DNA from: Liolophura sinensis
Taxonomy: Eukaryota; Mollusca; Polyplacophora; Chitonida; Chitonidae
Reading direction: 5' to 3'
Assembly (NCBI RefSeq): GCF_032854445.1
Contig: NC_088297.1
Location: forward strand, 24,501,127-24,565,126
DNA length: 64,000 nt
Made by a program: the position numbers and the translations under genes. Under the pieces are notes generated by a model that searched no databases, was not told where the DNA came from, and was given only the letters and a program-made list of their open reading frames with translations. Below, one piece after another: positions 51,280 through 62,854 of the stretch (the first letter of the stretch is position 1; every line of letters begins with the position of its first letter).

Positions 51280-53493
51280 ACTGTGGAAAAAACGTACACA
51301 TTTTCAGTAATAATGTTAAGAGAGACATAAACATATAAGAACTTTGTTTTATTATCAAATATTTTGCGTGCCACACTAAATTAAGATTATGTACAGCTTC
51401 CATAGCCACTACATTAGATGCAAGCTGAATGTGTTTCTTGACAACAATAACATGACCTAAGAAAAAATGATAAAATACAGGTTAAACTGTGATATGGATA
51501 AAACATTGACATGATACACATGCAGAATCTTAAGATCAATTTTAATTTCTTATTTCGTTCATTTATCATCGTTTAATGAACATACAGGTATTGAAATGTA
51601 CAATCATGATGGTATAATGCAACAAAATACTTTGTTAACATCGCCTCCATATAAACAGGGAGTGGTATAAACATGTTAAATCGTATTTTACATGATAATT
51701 ATGGTCATCGCACTTGGTATGGATTGAGTAACGTAATAAATTCAATATGTTCTGCTAAATATGCTTCAATGTGCACAGGCCGAAACAGAATGTTCATATA
51801 TACATCAAGTTTTACGTAATGCCGATCTCCTATTTTATTCATGGCCCAAATTTTTACAAAATAGCGGTAGATTCAATAGTCTGGTCTTTCCTTTTGCTCA
51901 AAAAAGTATGTGAACTGTTTACATGTACTTATTTTGTAGAAACAGGTATTTATTTTTACATCTGCGTGAATTATCTCCTGGTTGTGAGTTGTAGTCATTC
52001 TGGTCTCTGCTGACAAACCAATAGAAGGTACTCTGTGAGCTTATAAAAGGAAACAAAATTGAATGGAATGGCACCAATATTTAAAAGGAGGGAAAACAAT
52101 AAATGTCCATAATAAAATATAATATGATATGTTTGACGGTTCTGTATGTATTGGAATGAAACTGGTTTAATTTTAGCTACTAATCGCTGATGCCCCTTTC
52201 AAACTTCTAGTATCAGCACTGGTATACTTACAATATTCTAAATCCTCCAAACACCCGGCCATGCAGAGAAAGTATTATAACTTGATATAAAATTAAAAGA
52301 CATATTTGATATCATTTTGAAGATTCAAATTTATTGGTCCTGTATGCTGACTTATCCTGTTTACCTGTTCATATAACAGAGCACTCTTCTAATTCATGTA
52401 CACCACAAAAGATAGCATGATGGTGGTTGAATTGGCTTAGGATTTAAATGTAGACCAGGTGAACACAAATACAACATCTGCTACTGAATGCATTCACTGA
52501 TGAAGACCCCAACGATGCCATGATATATTAAAGGACAACAAAAATTATTTGTTTGAAAATTGTAGATCAAAATTCAGAATGATTCAAATGGACAAGCCTA
52601 TAAAATAACAATTTTCCTGCCTTGTCTCATAATGGGCTGTTAAAAGGACCAATGAATTTGAAAGTTGAATGTTTTGTGTAGGCTTTCCAAACACAAAGCT
52701 CCCTAACCTGGGCCTTTTGTTTGCGTATATGTACCTCAAGAATCAGAGAGAAGTGTTCCACGTGCTACATGTTCTGACAGCCAATTTCTGCATTTCAGGG
52801 AAGAGAATCTAACGAAATCCCGGCACTCCAAAATATATGCATGTCTTAGATAACCTACAAAATTATGCTTCTCAAAACCTGGCAACTAAGCAACCCTAAT
52901 TTCTTTTGAACTAATCTCTAGCTATATATGGGAGCATGTTTTTCTTGCAGAAGAATATTTCATCAGAGTAAAAGATGGAAATTATTTGCACTTTTGCTAA
53001 GAAAGGTATGAACTTAGGCATCACATGAAACACTTCAACTGTGAGGTTTGAAGGCAAAGAAAACACTGTACATAAAAACAGTCTGATTTAATTCTTTAAA
53101 ATTTTTTCAACCCAGTAAAATACATTTGAAAATCTGGATCCTACGGTGTGGCCTTTTCTGGCAATATTGGGGCCAGTGACGTCAGATCAGGTTTTTGCCA
53201 TTTTCCACACAGACTGCCACATTTCATCATTAAACATGTATATGCACAGATTTATGAACAGATTTGCTGAATAGACCTTGAAACCAGCTATTTGAAACAA
53301 AAATATATACATGTGATATCTCTCACACCCTCTGCTTCACAACAGACCACCATATAATGCGATGTTTTAATACTACTTTCATCTGGTGGAATAATTCTAA
53401 AGAAATAAATCAAAGTATTTTCTGGAATTGTCTTTCATCTGATGTATATTTGAGTGTTTTCTTTGCCTTTAATGACTTTTCCTACCACCCACT
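51280..53493 (-). other. AT-rich region downstream of claudin-like stop, probable 3' UTR and intergenic
   Basis: About 2.2 kb of AT-rich, non-repetitive sequence directly after the stop codon. No long open frame with a recognisable domain. Several AATAAA hexamers occur on the minus strand (for example near 52330, 51948 and 51345), so the 3' UTR could be long; the cleavage site cannot be fixed from sequence. Confidence 0.4.
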
Positions 53494-53966
53494 CTAAAAC
53501 GACACTTCTTGAGAGCCCCCATAACTGCCATGCAATCCTGGGGAGAGATTGGAGCTGTATGGTTTGAAACTGGGGGGTGGTTCGCTCAGCACCACCCCAG
53601 GGAACCCATGATCGTCATCTCTCATCTGGGGCAGGGTAACCATGGGAGGGGCTGGCCGGTAGAGGTCTACCATAGGCTTTACGGTCTTGCGGTAGTCATA
53701 CTGGCGGTAGACGGTCTCATCATCCAACGGGTGGTATGGGGTGCTCCGCACGTACTCTACAGCCCGGAGGGTGCGACAGAACTGCATCCAGAGGAGGACG
53801 GCGCTGGCGAGGGTCATGACTGCGCCGATAATGGCAATGAAAAATCCCCAGGTGAGCGACTCCAGACTGACTGTGGTATTCCGCCACATGTTGGTACACC
53901 AGTTGTTACTACACGATGACCACAGAGAGCCCAGGGAGAGTAGGACGCTGGCTGCCAGGGAAATAC
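53494..53966 (-). CDS. Claudin-like protein exon 3: TM3-TM4 and cytosolic tail
   Basis: 473 nt including the stop codon at 53496-53494. Acceptor CCCTTAG at 53967-53968, then GISLAASVLLSLGSLW. It carries the second loop, TM4 (WGFFIAIIGAVMTLASAVLL) and the whole C-terminal tail, ending SQEVSF. The intron upstream repeats this acceptor region five times (see 54000-54510). Confidence 0.87.
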
Positions 53967-56900
53967 CTAAGGGAAAATAACGTGATAACATCAAGGCAGA
54001 GAAGACTGAGTCACTGACTGCATGGCTGGCTAGCTGACTGACTGACTGACTGACTGACTGCCAGCCAGGCAGACCCCTGAGGGAAGATAAGGTGATAACA
54101 TCAGGGCAAAGAAGACCGCTTGACTGGCTGCATGGCTGACTAGCTCACTGACTGACTGCGAGCCAGGCAGACCCCTGAGGGAAGATAAGGTGATAACATC
54201 AGTGCAAATAAGGCTGACTGACTGACTGCATGGCTGACCGCCAGGGAGACACCTGAGAGAAAATAACGTGACAACATCAGAGCAGAGAAGACCGACTGAC
54301 TGACTGCAAGAATGACTGGTTCACTGACTGACTGTCTGCCAGGGAGATACCCAAGGGATGGTAACTTGATAACATCAGGGAAGAGAAGACTGACTGACTG
54401 ACTGACTGACTGCATGACTGATGAGTTCACTGACTGACTGCCAGCCAGGGAGATACCCTGAGGGAAGATAACGTGATAACACCAGGGCAATGAAGACTGA
54501 CTGACTGGCTTCAATGCTTCTACAAGGATCTCTTTAAATGCTAACATGAGCTGATAAGTGGTAAGAGATGCATGTAGTCAGACTGCAGGTTTCAAACAAC
54601 CACCCTTTTCCAGCCTTTAGTTATTCTAAATTCTCAACAAATTTGACCCCTAAAGTATAACTTTACACGCACTTCAAAAAATAAAATTCATACGACTTTG
54701 AAGACTTAAATACACTGTTCATGTAGGCCACACATACGAACTTCACAGAAATCATAACATAACCTGTTCGCTTCAATTAAATATGCCTCTAACATGACAA
54801 ATATGCCTCAAACATGACAATTAAATAAGCCTCTAACATGACAAATATGCCTCTAACATGACAATTAAATATGCCTTTAACATGATAATTAAATGTGCCT
54901 CTAACATGACACATTATGCACTTTGTGTCCAGTTGAATCTGTAGAGGGTTAGGGTAAATACAAAATGCATACATGCATCACAAGATGAGCACAATGCAGT
55001 GTAATCCTGGGTGTAATACAGACATAAAATTATTAAGAGTTACCTCCCCCTGACAAAGCTATCCTGTACAGCAAGCATGGAAATAATTCTCAAGTTGGTA
55101 CATGATAAAATGGCAAATCTCCTAGTATTTACATTATTAAAAACAATTAATCCTGGTAAAATACTATTTGGTGCAGGACATTGTCCTTGTCCTGCTACTT
55201 ATTTTCAGTCTTGTACAGGTAAATGTATATGTACAGAAAGAATATTAGAGGCAATTGTTACCTGCTCCTGACACTGCCGCAGCCAATCCAATCTCCGCTA
55301 CCAGGTGGAGGTAAGGGCTGATCGCCACGATGAACAGTCCAGCACACGTCGCACCACCCACTGTCGTCCCCAGGAGCCACAAGATCTGGGCAACCTTAAA
55401 GGCGTCTGAAAATTACAAAAAAACTGTAACACTCATTCCAACATACATGAGGTTACGTCATGAATATTTCTGTGGATTGTCATAGGTTTCCCCTTTGATT
55501 TCCTTCCTCCGTAACACTCATATAAGTGAAATATTCTAGAGTATGGTGTATAACACCAATCAAATACATCAAATCAATGCACCATTCAATTCAATTTATA
55601 TACACTGCTATGCCATGACCAAAAATAAAGCACAAAACAGAAACATAAAACCACATAAGTACAGTATAGAGTGCCGTACAGTCCCACAAAGTTGCCGAAA
55701 GACTAGCTGAGGAATAAATTTACGGCATTGCTTAGCTAAGTAACGTACATTTGAATTAATATGGTATTTATTTATTTATTTGATTGGTGTATAATACTCA
55801 TACTCAAGAATATTTCACTTATACATGGCGGCCAGACTTCTGGTGTTAGGAAACAGGTCTTTGATACACAAATCGCGAACTGCATTTGCCATCCCTGTAC
55901 TATGGGAGGAAACTGCAACCTAATGAATAGGTGAGTAAAATGTTGAGCTAAGACTTCCTTGGCCTTTGATATGCTAATCGCTTCCAATGATTGGCTATCT
56001 GTGTGCTATGGGTGGCCACTGCAACCCTATGATTGGCCAATAACTTTACCCAAACTGGACACCCCCACTGAACGACTACGCCGACAGCATCTGATCCCCC
56101 TCTCAAAATACCTTTCCTTACTTCTTAAGACCAGCTAAAAAGGAATTCTTCCTAGGCCATGGCCATACCCAATGCACATATGGCTAAAGGGCTAAACAAG
56201 ATTTGGGCGACTGATGTCTGTATGTTCAAGCATGATGGCACTTTTGATTGACTCAATCTGCATGATCTGCTTACAGTGAACTGTTATGCTTTTCAAAATA
56301 GGTGTGGATTATTTTAGAGATGTACTTGCATATATATATATATATCTGGCCTTATGTTGTATTTCCTTTTTCTGGACGTTCCACGTTCCCCACAAATTAG
56401 ATAATTTTTTAGTTTTATTTTTATACCCTCCTCCAATACTGAAAAGACAAATCATTCTGCCTGTAAAACAAACATTTAAATTGGCATGGCATGAAAGAAT
56501 CCTATGGCAATGATCACTACAGGTATTACCTGGTCAACCTGACGGGAAACACTGTGCCTGAAAGTTGAGGGCAGGACAAATACCGGACAAAGCATTACAC
56601 CTTATGTTAACTCCGGGATGATTTACATGTTGAAGCATCTTTTTAATATAAAACTGGACACCCAATTTAAAACACTGAGTAAATTCTGTTTTCTTGTATT
56701 CGTCCTAGCAGTAATAAGACCTGATAAAGTGGTATACCATTAACCCTAATTTTTCAACCTTTTCCGACAACTGCCTCTGCAAACAATATTTTGAAACATT
56801 CAGAGAGAACTATGGCATGTAGAGAAATGATTAGTACAGTTTTATGAACCTCACATCTGTAATGACAAAAACAAATAATTTTAAGCTTTAAGCATCACTT

Positions 56901-57202
56901 TCATAATAATTGTATGCTTGAATTCGGCAGACAAAAAAGTGCCATAGTGGTTGAACAGGTTGAAGATTCACGGTAAGATGGATACAGGGCCTTGTTATCA
57001 TCACCAGATTTCTAAAAAATCAACTGGACAAAAATTTGGTCAGAGCAAAGAAACAGAACTGGTTGGTCCGCTGTCAGTATAATGTGACAGGGTTGGGTGA
57101 TATGTTTGATATGTACATGTATAGGTATGTATGAATGGGTTTTGACATCATACTTAACTATTTTTCAGTCATATGAGGAAGACGAGTCCTTTGGTGTTTA
57201 CC

Positions 57203-57235
<33 letters not shown>

Positions 57236-58846
57236 CTTCCTGTGGCAGGGCGAGTCCATGTCGCCAAAGTGCAGCCCTTAATGGCTAACTAAGACCCACT
57301 CAATAATGTGTGCACATGTATGTATGCTTGGGGTTTATCGTCATATTTAACAATCTTTCAGTCTTATGACGACGAGGAGTCAGGACAAGTTCATGCCGTC
57401 AAAGAGCTGCTGCCACTGGAGTATCATGCCGACGACACCAGACGTGACACCCCACCCAGTCACATTATAAAGACAAGGGGCCAGGCAGTTGTGTTTCCTT
57501 GCTCTTACCTCTCAGTGCTGAGCGCCTAGTCAGGAAGCAATAAGTACCATTTTTAAAGTCTCTAGTATGACCCAACCCCACTTTGATCCTGAATCACTTA
57601 TTTGATTGGTGTTTTACGCCGTACTCAAGAAAATTTCACTTATACGATGGTGGCCAGCATTATGGTGGGCAGAACCCGGGCAGTGCCCGCGGGATACCCA
57701 CGACCATCCGCAGGTAGCTGCAGACCTTCCCACATACGGCCAGAGAGGAAGCCAGCATGAGCTGGACTTGAACTCACAGCAACCACATTGGTGACAGACT
57801 CCTGGGTAATAACGCTGCGCTAGTGCGCTAACCAACTGAGTCACGGAGGCCCTTCGCGACTTTGATGCGAAGACTCTAACCATTAGGCCACTAAAGTGGT
57901 TGTGTCATGTCTGGTGTCATCAGCATGATACTTTATTGGCGGCAGCACTTTGGTGGCACGGATTCACTCTCCCAGATTGTACACGTATGTACACAACTCA
58001 AGGATGGCCCCAAACCAACGTCAGGTTTAAAAACATGACGCAGGTGCTGTGGCAGTGTGTCAGGGCACGAGACAAAAATTATCAAGTATGTCTTCACGGC
58101 CTTAAGTCAGCAGACGCTTATGTTCCTTGTCTTTTCACCTGTCGATTTATCGTTGGCACAACGTCGATCTGTTATTTCCCAGACCGCATGGGTCCGATAT
58201 TCCTCTGATGCTAAAAGCGAACGGCTGTACTGACAGCTTTGACATATTTGGGCAGGTAACTGCATCAGGTTTTTAAACGGAGCTCACTTTGACATTGGTT
58301 TGGGGCCATCCTTGGCCGAACCAAATTTTACCAAACCTAACGTCTGAGTAACCGCGAACTACTTTTACCAATATGTTCGATTGCAGGAGCCACCACCTTG
58401 TCTCGCCTATGTCTGTGTGAACTCATGCGAACCCTGCAATGCCCACTGGTCTTATCACAGTAAGACTGGAAGACTGCTTTCATTAACATATACCATATAC
58501 TATCCAACTTAAAAAAAAGTTTGTTTTTTTAATAAAATTTACCTGGTACCAGCATGGCATTGGACGCCTTTTGCACCCTGTTCAGTTCCCTCAGACCGGC
58601 TTTGTCGTACACTGTGTGCTGGCCGTTCTTCTTGTACAAGAACAGTCCCAGGGTGTCATAGGACACGGATTGTTTGGGACCATCTATTCCAAAAGTAGAC
58701 TTCACGTTGAACCAGTATGGTAGCACCAGAGCTACTATGTTCACCAGCGTAGCGAGCAGCATGATAATTGCAGGAAACGCTAAAAACTTCGCCGCTAAAA
58801 ACCTGGCGCAGACGTTCCCTCTGTACGGCTTCGGAGCTTGGCCCAT
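53494..58846 (-). CDS. Claudin/PMP22-like four-transmembrane protein, complete, 306 aa
   Basis: Three exons, minus strand: 58846-58543, 55405-55262 and 53966-53494 (including stop), donors GTAAAT and GTAACA, acceptors TTTTCAG and CCCTTAG, all phase 1; 921 nt. ATG in strong context (aacaATGG). TM1 about 21-43 (IIMLLATLVNIVALVLP) followed by YWF; a 60-residue loop containing LGLF; TM2 107-130; a short SPY turn; TM3 133-164 spanning exons 2 and 3; a loop with LWSSCSNNWC and the glycosylation site NTT; TM4 190-212; then a 94-residue cytosolic tail rich in Pro/Tyr (PYHPLDD, RQYDYRK, PPPSFKPY). The 2-in/2-out layout is that of the claudin/PMP22/clarin superfamily, but the cysteine pair sits in loop 2, not loop 1. 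Possibly a junction or adhesion component; no specific orthologue recognised. Confidence 0.82.
54000..54510 (-). repeat. Tandem copies of the claudin-like exon 3 splice acceptor
   Basis: Roughly 100-bp units, each reading on the minus strand: a GTCA-rich stretch, then (t)cttctctgccctgatg, ttatc.cgttatcttccctcag and ggtatctccctggctgg. The centres lie near 54080, 54180, 54260, 54360 and 54465. The last two parts copy the real acceptor and the first codons of exon 3 (GISLA: QGISLAGSQ, SGVSLAVSH, SGVCLARSQ in the copies). The units are separated by (GACT)n, which suggests expansion by slippage. Confidence 0.75.
54780..54910. repeat. 24-30-bp tandem repeat (gcctctaacatgacaa)
   Basis: Five units of atatgcctctaacatgacaa with optional ttaa spacer, in intron 2 of the claudin-like gene. 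Confidence 0.8.
55262..55405 (-). CDS. Claudin-like protein exon 2: TM2 and first half of TM3
   Basis: 144 nt, phase 1 to 1. Encodes AQILWLLGTTVGGATCAGLF as TM2, then ISPYLHLVAEIGLAAAVSGA leading into TM3. No competing frame is open across both splice sites. Confidence 0.85.
55450..55860. repeat. Two SINE family 1 relics in opposite orientation
   Basis: 55470-55570 (plus; tcataggtttcccctttg, taagtgaaatattct, gtgtataacaccaatcaaat) and 55766-55855 (minus; atttgattggtgtataatac, actcaagaatatttcactta, ggcggccagac). Both lack the tRNA head. Confidence 0.65.
55860..57100. other. Intron 1 of the claudin-like gene, unique sequence
   Basis: AT-rich, with a short (TA)n run at 56331-56345. No exon-like segment in the phase needed between exons 1 and 2. 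Confidence 0.5.
57110..57300 (-). mobile_element. SINE family 2 variant with (TA)n inside
   Basis: gttttgacatcatacttaac, cagtcatatgaggaagacga, tgtatatatatatatatata, then tgtcttcctgtggcagggcg. Short variant related to 18650-18880. Confidence 0.6.
57331..57899 (-). mobile_element. SINE family 2 copy split by a full-length SINE family 1 insertion
   Basis: Family 2 runs 57331-57596 (ggtttatcgtcatatttaac, cagtcttatgacgacgagga, gtatcatgccgacgacacca) and resumes at 57855-57895 with its tRNA-like head (on minus: tagtggcctaatggttagag). Between them 57597-57852 is a complete minus-orientation family 1 SINE. This gives the relative age: family 1 was active after this family 2 copy inserted. Confidence 0.8.
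57999..58314. repeat. 25-bp inverted arms around a 266-bp segment
   Basis: caaggatggccccaaaccaa (57999 on) and its inverted copy ttggtttggggccatccttg (ending 58314) match at 24 of 25 positions. The segment is G+C-richer than the flanks and contains a 102-codon plus-strand frame without known domain. Could be a small DNA transposon or a structured intron element. Confidence 0.5.
58543..58846 (-). CDS. Claudin-like protein exon 1
   Basis: 304 nt coding, 101 codons plus one base. Contains the short basic N-terminus (MGQAPKPYRG), TM1 and the first extracellular loop, ending SNAMLVP before donor GTAAAT. Confidence 0.85.
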
Positions 58847-58849
58847 TGT

Positions 58850-59230
58850 TGTTGTTGTTGAAAAAAACCCAGCGAAAATGACTCACAGCTCGAACTTTTG
58901 AGACTGACGCCTTCAACTTTTCGTTCGTTTAACGCCGATTCAGACTAAAATTTTCACGTGAATTGTGTGACTGTGAGAAAGGCCTGGTTCACATCGCCAG
59001 ATCTGGGTATTTCTGCCCGGTGTGAACTCATTTATCCGATAGTTTGGGTGACATTCCTGAAGAGATGACACAATTTTCACCTGTGTAGGTCATCGGCCAT
59101 TTTGGACTCACCTGGATAAATTCAAGAATTTCACAGGAAGGGGAGGTAACCGCTACTTTGCTCAAGTCACTACCTGTTTGATATTGTGTTTTAAAAAAAC
59201 TTATGGTTAATCCACCGTTTAGCATAGTGC
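58850..59230. other. Upstream region of the claudin-like gene
   Basis: Probable 5' UTR and promoter. No TATA box is apparent; an aacaacaacaac run precedes the ATG, typical of an unstructured leader. A pyrimidine tract (tctctctctctccccccccc) lies at 59243-59271. Confidence 0.3.
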
Positions 59231-59318
59231 AAAAGCATTCATCTCTCTCTCTCTCTCCCCCCCCCCCCCCACCCAAAAAAAAACAAAAAAAACTGAGAAG
59301 TTACGTTTCAATATTTCG

Positions 59319-59891
59319 TATAAAAATAAATTCTGAGATAGTGTCGAAATCTTGAAACGCCAAATATAGGACTTCTCATGTTTCACATGTTCGGAGTATC
59401 TATGTTTTGCACTAAATCCATTATTTTTTTCACCTGGCCTATAATTAAACTGCTGGAACGGGGTCAAGTCATAAACGGTAACGATAGGCCTACAATATGA
59501 TAGGCCTACACTATGATGGGCCTCCTGTAACATACTGCGCCAACACGTACCTCGTCCTGCTTGGCAGCACGTTCACTCTGATATTATTTGGAAGTCACTA
59601 CGGCATACCGGCAGGCTTACGTGCCTTCAGATAGAGCTACTTGTATACAGCTGAGGTAATATGTTGTATAAAAATAAATTCTGAAATATTGTCGAAATCT
59701 TGAAACCCCAAATATTGGACTTCTCATTTTTCACATGTTCGGAGTATCTATGTTTTGCACTAAATGCATTATGTTTTTCACCTGGCCTATAATTAAACTG
59801 CTGGAACGGGGTCAAGTCATAAACGGTAACGATAGGCCTAGAATGTGATAGGCCTACACTATGATGGGCCTCCTGGTACATAGCCTACTGC
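59319..59891. repeat. 226-bp direct duplication, copies 347 bp apart
   Basis: 59319-59544 and 59666-59891 share gtataaaaataaattctga, gttcggagtatctatgtttt, ctggaacggggtcaagtcat and gcctacactatgatgggcct with a few percent divergence. Confidence 0.88.
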
Positions 59892-60159
59892 GCTACTTGT
59901 ATACAACTGAGGTAATGTTGGCCCTAGGTCTATATATATAGACCTACATGTAGGTCTTCATACGGTAATTAAGCTATACAACATGCATATACAAAAGGCA
60001 CTGGTACCAGCCTGGTGTATAATATTTTCTTGTCACTTATTTTTTAATGTGCCTCTGAATATTGTTTTTTAAATATCCGGTTTAATTAACACTATCCATA
60101 CATGTATATCTGGTGTTAGGCCTATTAAAGAGGTACTAGTACCAATCTGTATGTATTCC

Positions 60160-61050
60160 ACACGGCTTACTCGTCCTGCTGTAGACCTACATGCATAGCT
60201 GGTGTTAGGCCTATTAAAGACGTCCCTGTATGTATTCCACGTGGTTTACTCGTCCTGCTATAGGCCTACATGTATAGCTGGTGTTAGGCCTATTAAAGAC
60301 GTCCCTGTATGTATTCCACGTGGCTTACTCGTCCTGCTGTAGACCTACATGTATAGCTGGTGTTAGGCCTATTAAAGATGTCCCTGTTTGTATTCCACGT
60401 GGCTTACTCGTCCTGCTGTAGGCCTACATGTATAGCCGGTGTTAGGCCTATTAAAGACGTCCCTGTATGTATTCCACGTGGCTTACTCGTCCTGCTGTAG
60501 GCCTACATGTATATCTGGTGTTATAGGCATATTAAAGGCGTTCCTGTATGTATTCCACGCGGCTTACTCGTCTTGTTGTAGGCCTAGATGTGTATATGGT
60601 GTTAGGCCTATTAGACGTCCCTGTATGTATTCCACACGGCTTACTCGTCCTGCTGTTGGCCTACATGTATAGCTGGTTTTAGGCCTATTAAAGACGTCCC
60701 TGTTTGTATTCCACGCGGCTTACTCGTCTTGTTGTAGGCCTACATGTGTATCTGGTGTTAGGCCTATTAAAGACGTCCCTGTTTGTATTCCACGCGGCTT
60801 ACTCGTCCTGCTGTTGGCCTACATGTATACCTGGTGTTAGGCCTATTAAAGACGTCCCTGTATGTATTCCACGCAACTTTCATGTCCTGCTGTTGGCCTC
60901 CATGTATATCTGGTGTTAAAGGCCTATTAAAGACGTCCCTGCATGTATTCCACGCAGCTTGCTCGTCTTGCTGTAGGCCTGCCAGTATATCTGGTTTTAG
61001 GCCTATTAAACACATACCCGTATGCATTCCACCGGCACACAGCTTACTCG
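60160..61050. repeat. 79-bp minisatellite
   Basis: About 12 units with ggcctacatgtatagctggt, gttaggcctattaaagacgt and ccctgtatgtattccacgtg, then gcttactcgtcctgctgt; spacing about 79 bp (60222 to 60301). Rich in aggcct palindromes. Confidence 0.92.
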
Positions 61051-61059
61051 TCCCACTGT

Positions 61060-61400
61060 ATGTTTGTTGAATACGGTATTTATTTTGTTCATTTTCTGGT
61101 TCCGGTATTCAGTTCTATTTGTTAATGTAGGGCCTAATTTTCTTTATAAATTATATTTAGTAGCTTGTTTCCTATTGTTTACTGTAGTAAACATGTGTTT
61201 ACTATAGTAAAATATGTAAAATGCTTACATGGTCATGTGGTGGAATGTTTAACAACAATAATTTACTTCACATCACAGTGTAAATTTATATATTACTGGT
61301 ATATATGTGTAAAATGCCAATAAACATAAACGTGTTTGCCAGAGGAGATAATCCTAATATGTGTAACCATGCCTACCAGAGTGGTTATGTAACACGCATG
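61060..61400. other. AT-rich spacer
   Basis: No gene. Contains a palindromic run of tttactgtagtaaa and tttactatagtaaa near 61176-61212. Confidence 0.5.
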
Positions 61401-62495
61401 TAAACATGTCGTTAGTCAGGTGAATGTCTGGACGGAGGAAACTGTGACATCAGCCGGGTGTCTAAACAGAAGGAAACGGGACGCTGGTCAGGTGTCCCGA
61501 AGGAGGAAACCTGAAGCCAGTCTGGTGTCTCAATGGAGTCGCGGTTTCCTCTGTCAAGACACCTGACTAACTTCCCAGTTTCCTCTGTCCAGACACCTGT
61601 TTAGCTAAGGGTTTCCTTCATCCAGATATCTGACTGGCATCCAGGTTTTCCTCCATTCAGCTTTTCACTGACATCCCGGTTTCCTCCAGTCAGGGGTCAC
61701 GTTTGTAGGTGGACGGAAACAGGCGCCAGACACGTTAGTGGGGTGGAGAGAAACCAGCGCCAGGCACGCTTGTGGGTGGAGGGAAACCAGCACCAGGCAC
61801 GTTTGTGGGTGGAGAGAAACCGGCGCTAGGTACGTTTGTGGGTGGAGGGAAACACGTGCCGGACACTTTTGTGAGTGGAGGGAAAGACCCCAGACGCATT
61901 TGTGGGTGGAGGAAAACAGATGCCAGACACTTTTGGACGTGGCGGGAAAGGCGCCAGAAATGTTTGTGGGTGGAGGAAAACGGGTGCCAGGCACTTTTGG
62001 GGGTGGAGGGAAAGACGCCAGCCACGTTTGGGGGTGGTGGGATACAAGTGCCATAGACTTTTGGGGGTGGAGGGAAGGTCCCCAGACACATTTGTGGGTG
62101 GAAGGAAAGACACCAGACACGTTTGCAAGTACAGGCAATACCTTATATAAATCATGCTTGCTGTTGGCCTCAATGAAGCTGTATTGGTAGATATACACGC
62201 CTTGTCGATGACAGCTATAGTGGTCTGAACATAAGGCAGGTGCTAGACATGTGTCTTGGCAGAGGAAACCGGGTACGGCGCCAATTGATCATGCAGGCAT
62301 GTAAAAGATTGGCATTCAATGGAATGCCAGTCAGGTGTCTAAACGAAGGGAAATGTAATGCCAGTCTGGTGTCTGAACGAAGAGAAATGGAATGCCAGTC
62401 TGGTTTCAGAATGAAGGAAAATGGAATGCCAATCTGGTGTATGAATGAAGGCAAATGGAACGCCAATCAGGTGTCTGGACAGAGGAAAACGAGAC
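61400..62495. repeat. 32-38-bp minisatellite family with an inverted block
   Basis: Units such as gtcaggtgtctggacagagg plus aaac run forward at 61400-61545, appear as reverse complement (gtttcctctgtccagacacc) at 61546-61700, then forward again as ggtggagggaaagacgccag (61707-62130) and gaatgccagtctggtgtctg (62290-62490). One ancestral motif (gga.gaaa..g..gccag.c) links the blocks. Long frames on both strands are period artefacts. Confidence 0.85.
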
Positions 62496-62504
62496 CCCAG
62501 TGCA

Positions 62505-62800
62505 GTTGATCCATGGGGTTGTAAACAAACGATCCAGCAATCCATCAATAGGTCTGTATGCAAAAAATCCAGCAGCTGATCCATATACAAACGATTCAGC
62601 AATTGATCCTTGGGGCTGTATACAAACAATTCAGCAATTGATCGATGGGGCTGTATGCAAACGATCCAGCAGTTCACCCATGGGGCTGTCATCAATGAGA
62701 CTGTATACGATCCAGCAGTTGATCCATGGGGCTGTATACAAACAATCCAGCTGTCCATCAATGGGACTGTACACAAACAATACAGCATTCCATATATAAA
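62505..62800. repeat. ~35-bp minisatellite (gatccatggggctgtatacaaac)
   Basis: Eight or so units of ttgatccatggggctgtata plus caaacgatccagcag, variable length. Confidence 0.85.
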
Positions 62801-62854
62801 CAAGTCCTCACTTATTATGGGTGGGTCACAAACATGCAGATGCGATCTCTAGAC

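Noticed and set aside
61665-62198. 177-codon proline-rich frame resembling an extensin-like protein
   Set aside because: Lies wholly in the 32-33-bp minisatellite; both strands are open and unit changes are not biased to synonymous sites as far as can be seen by eye.
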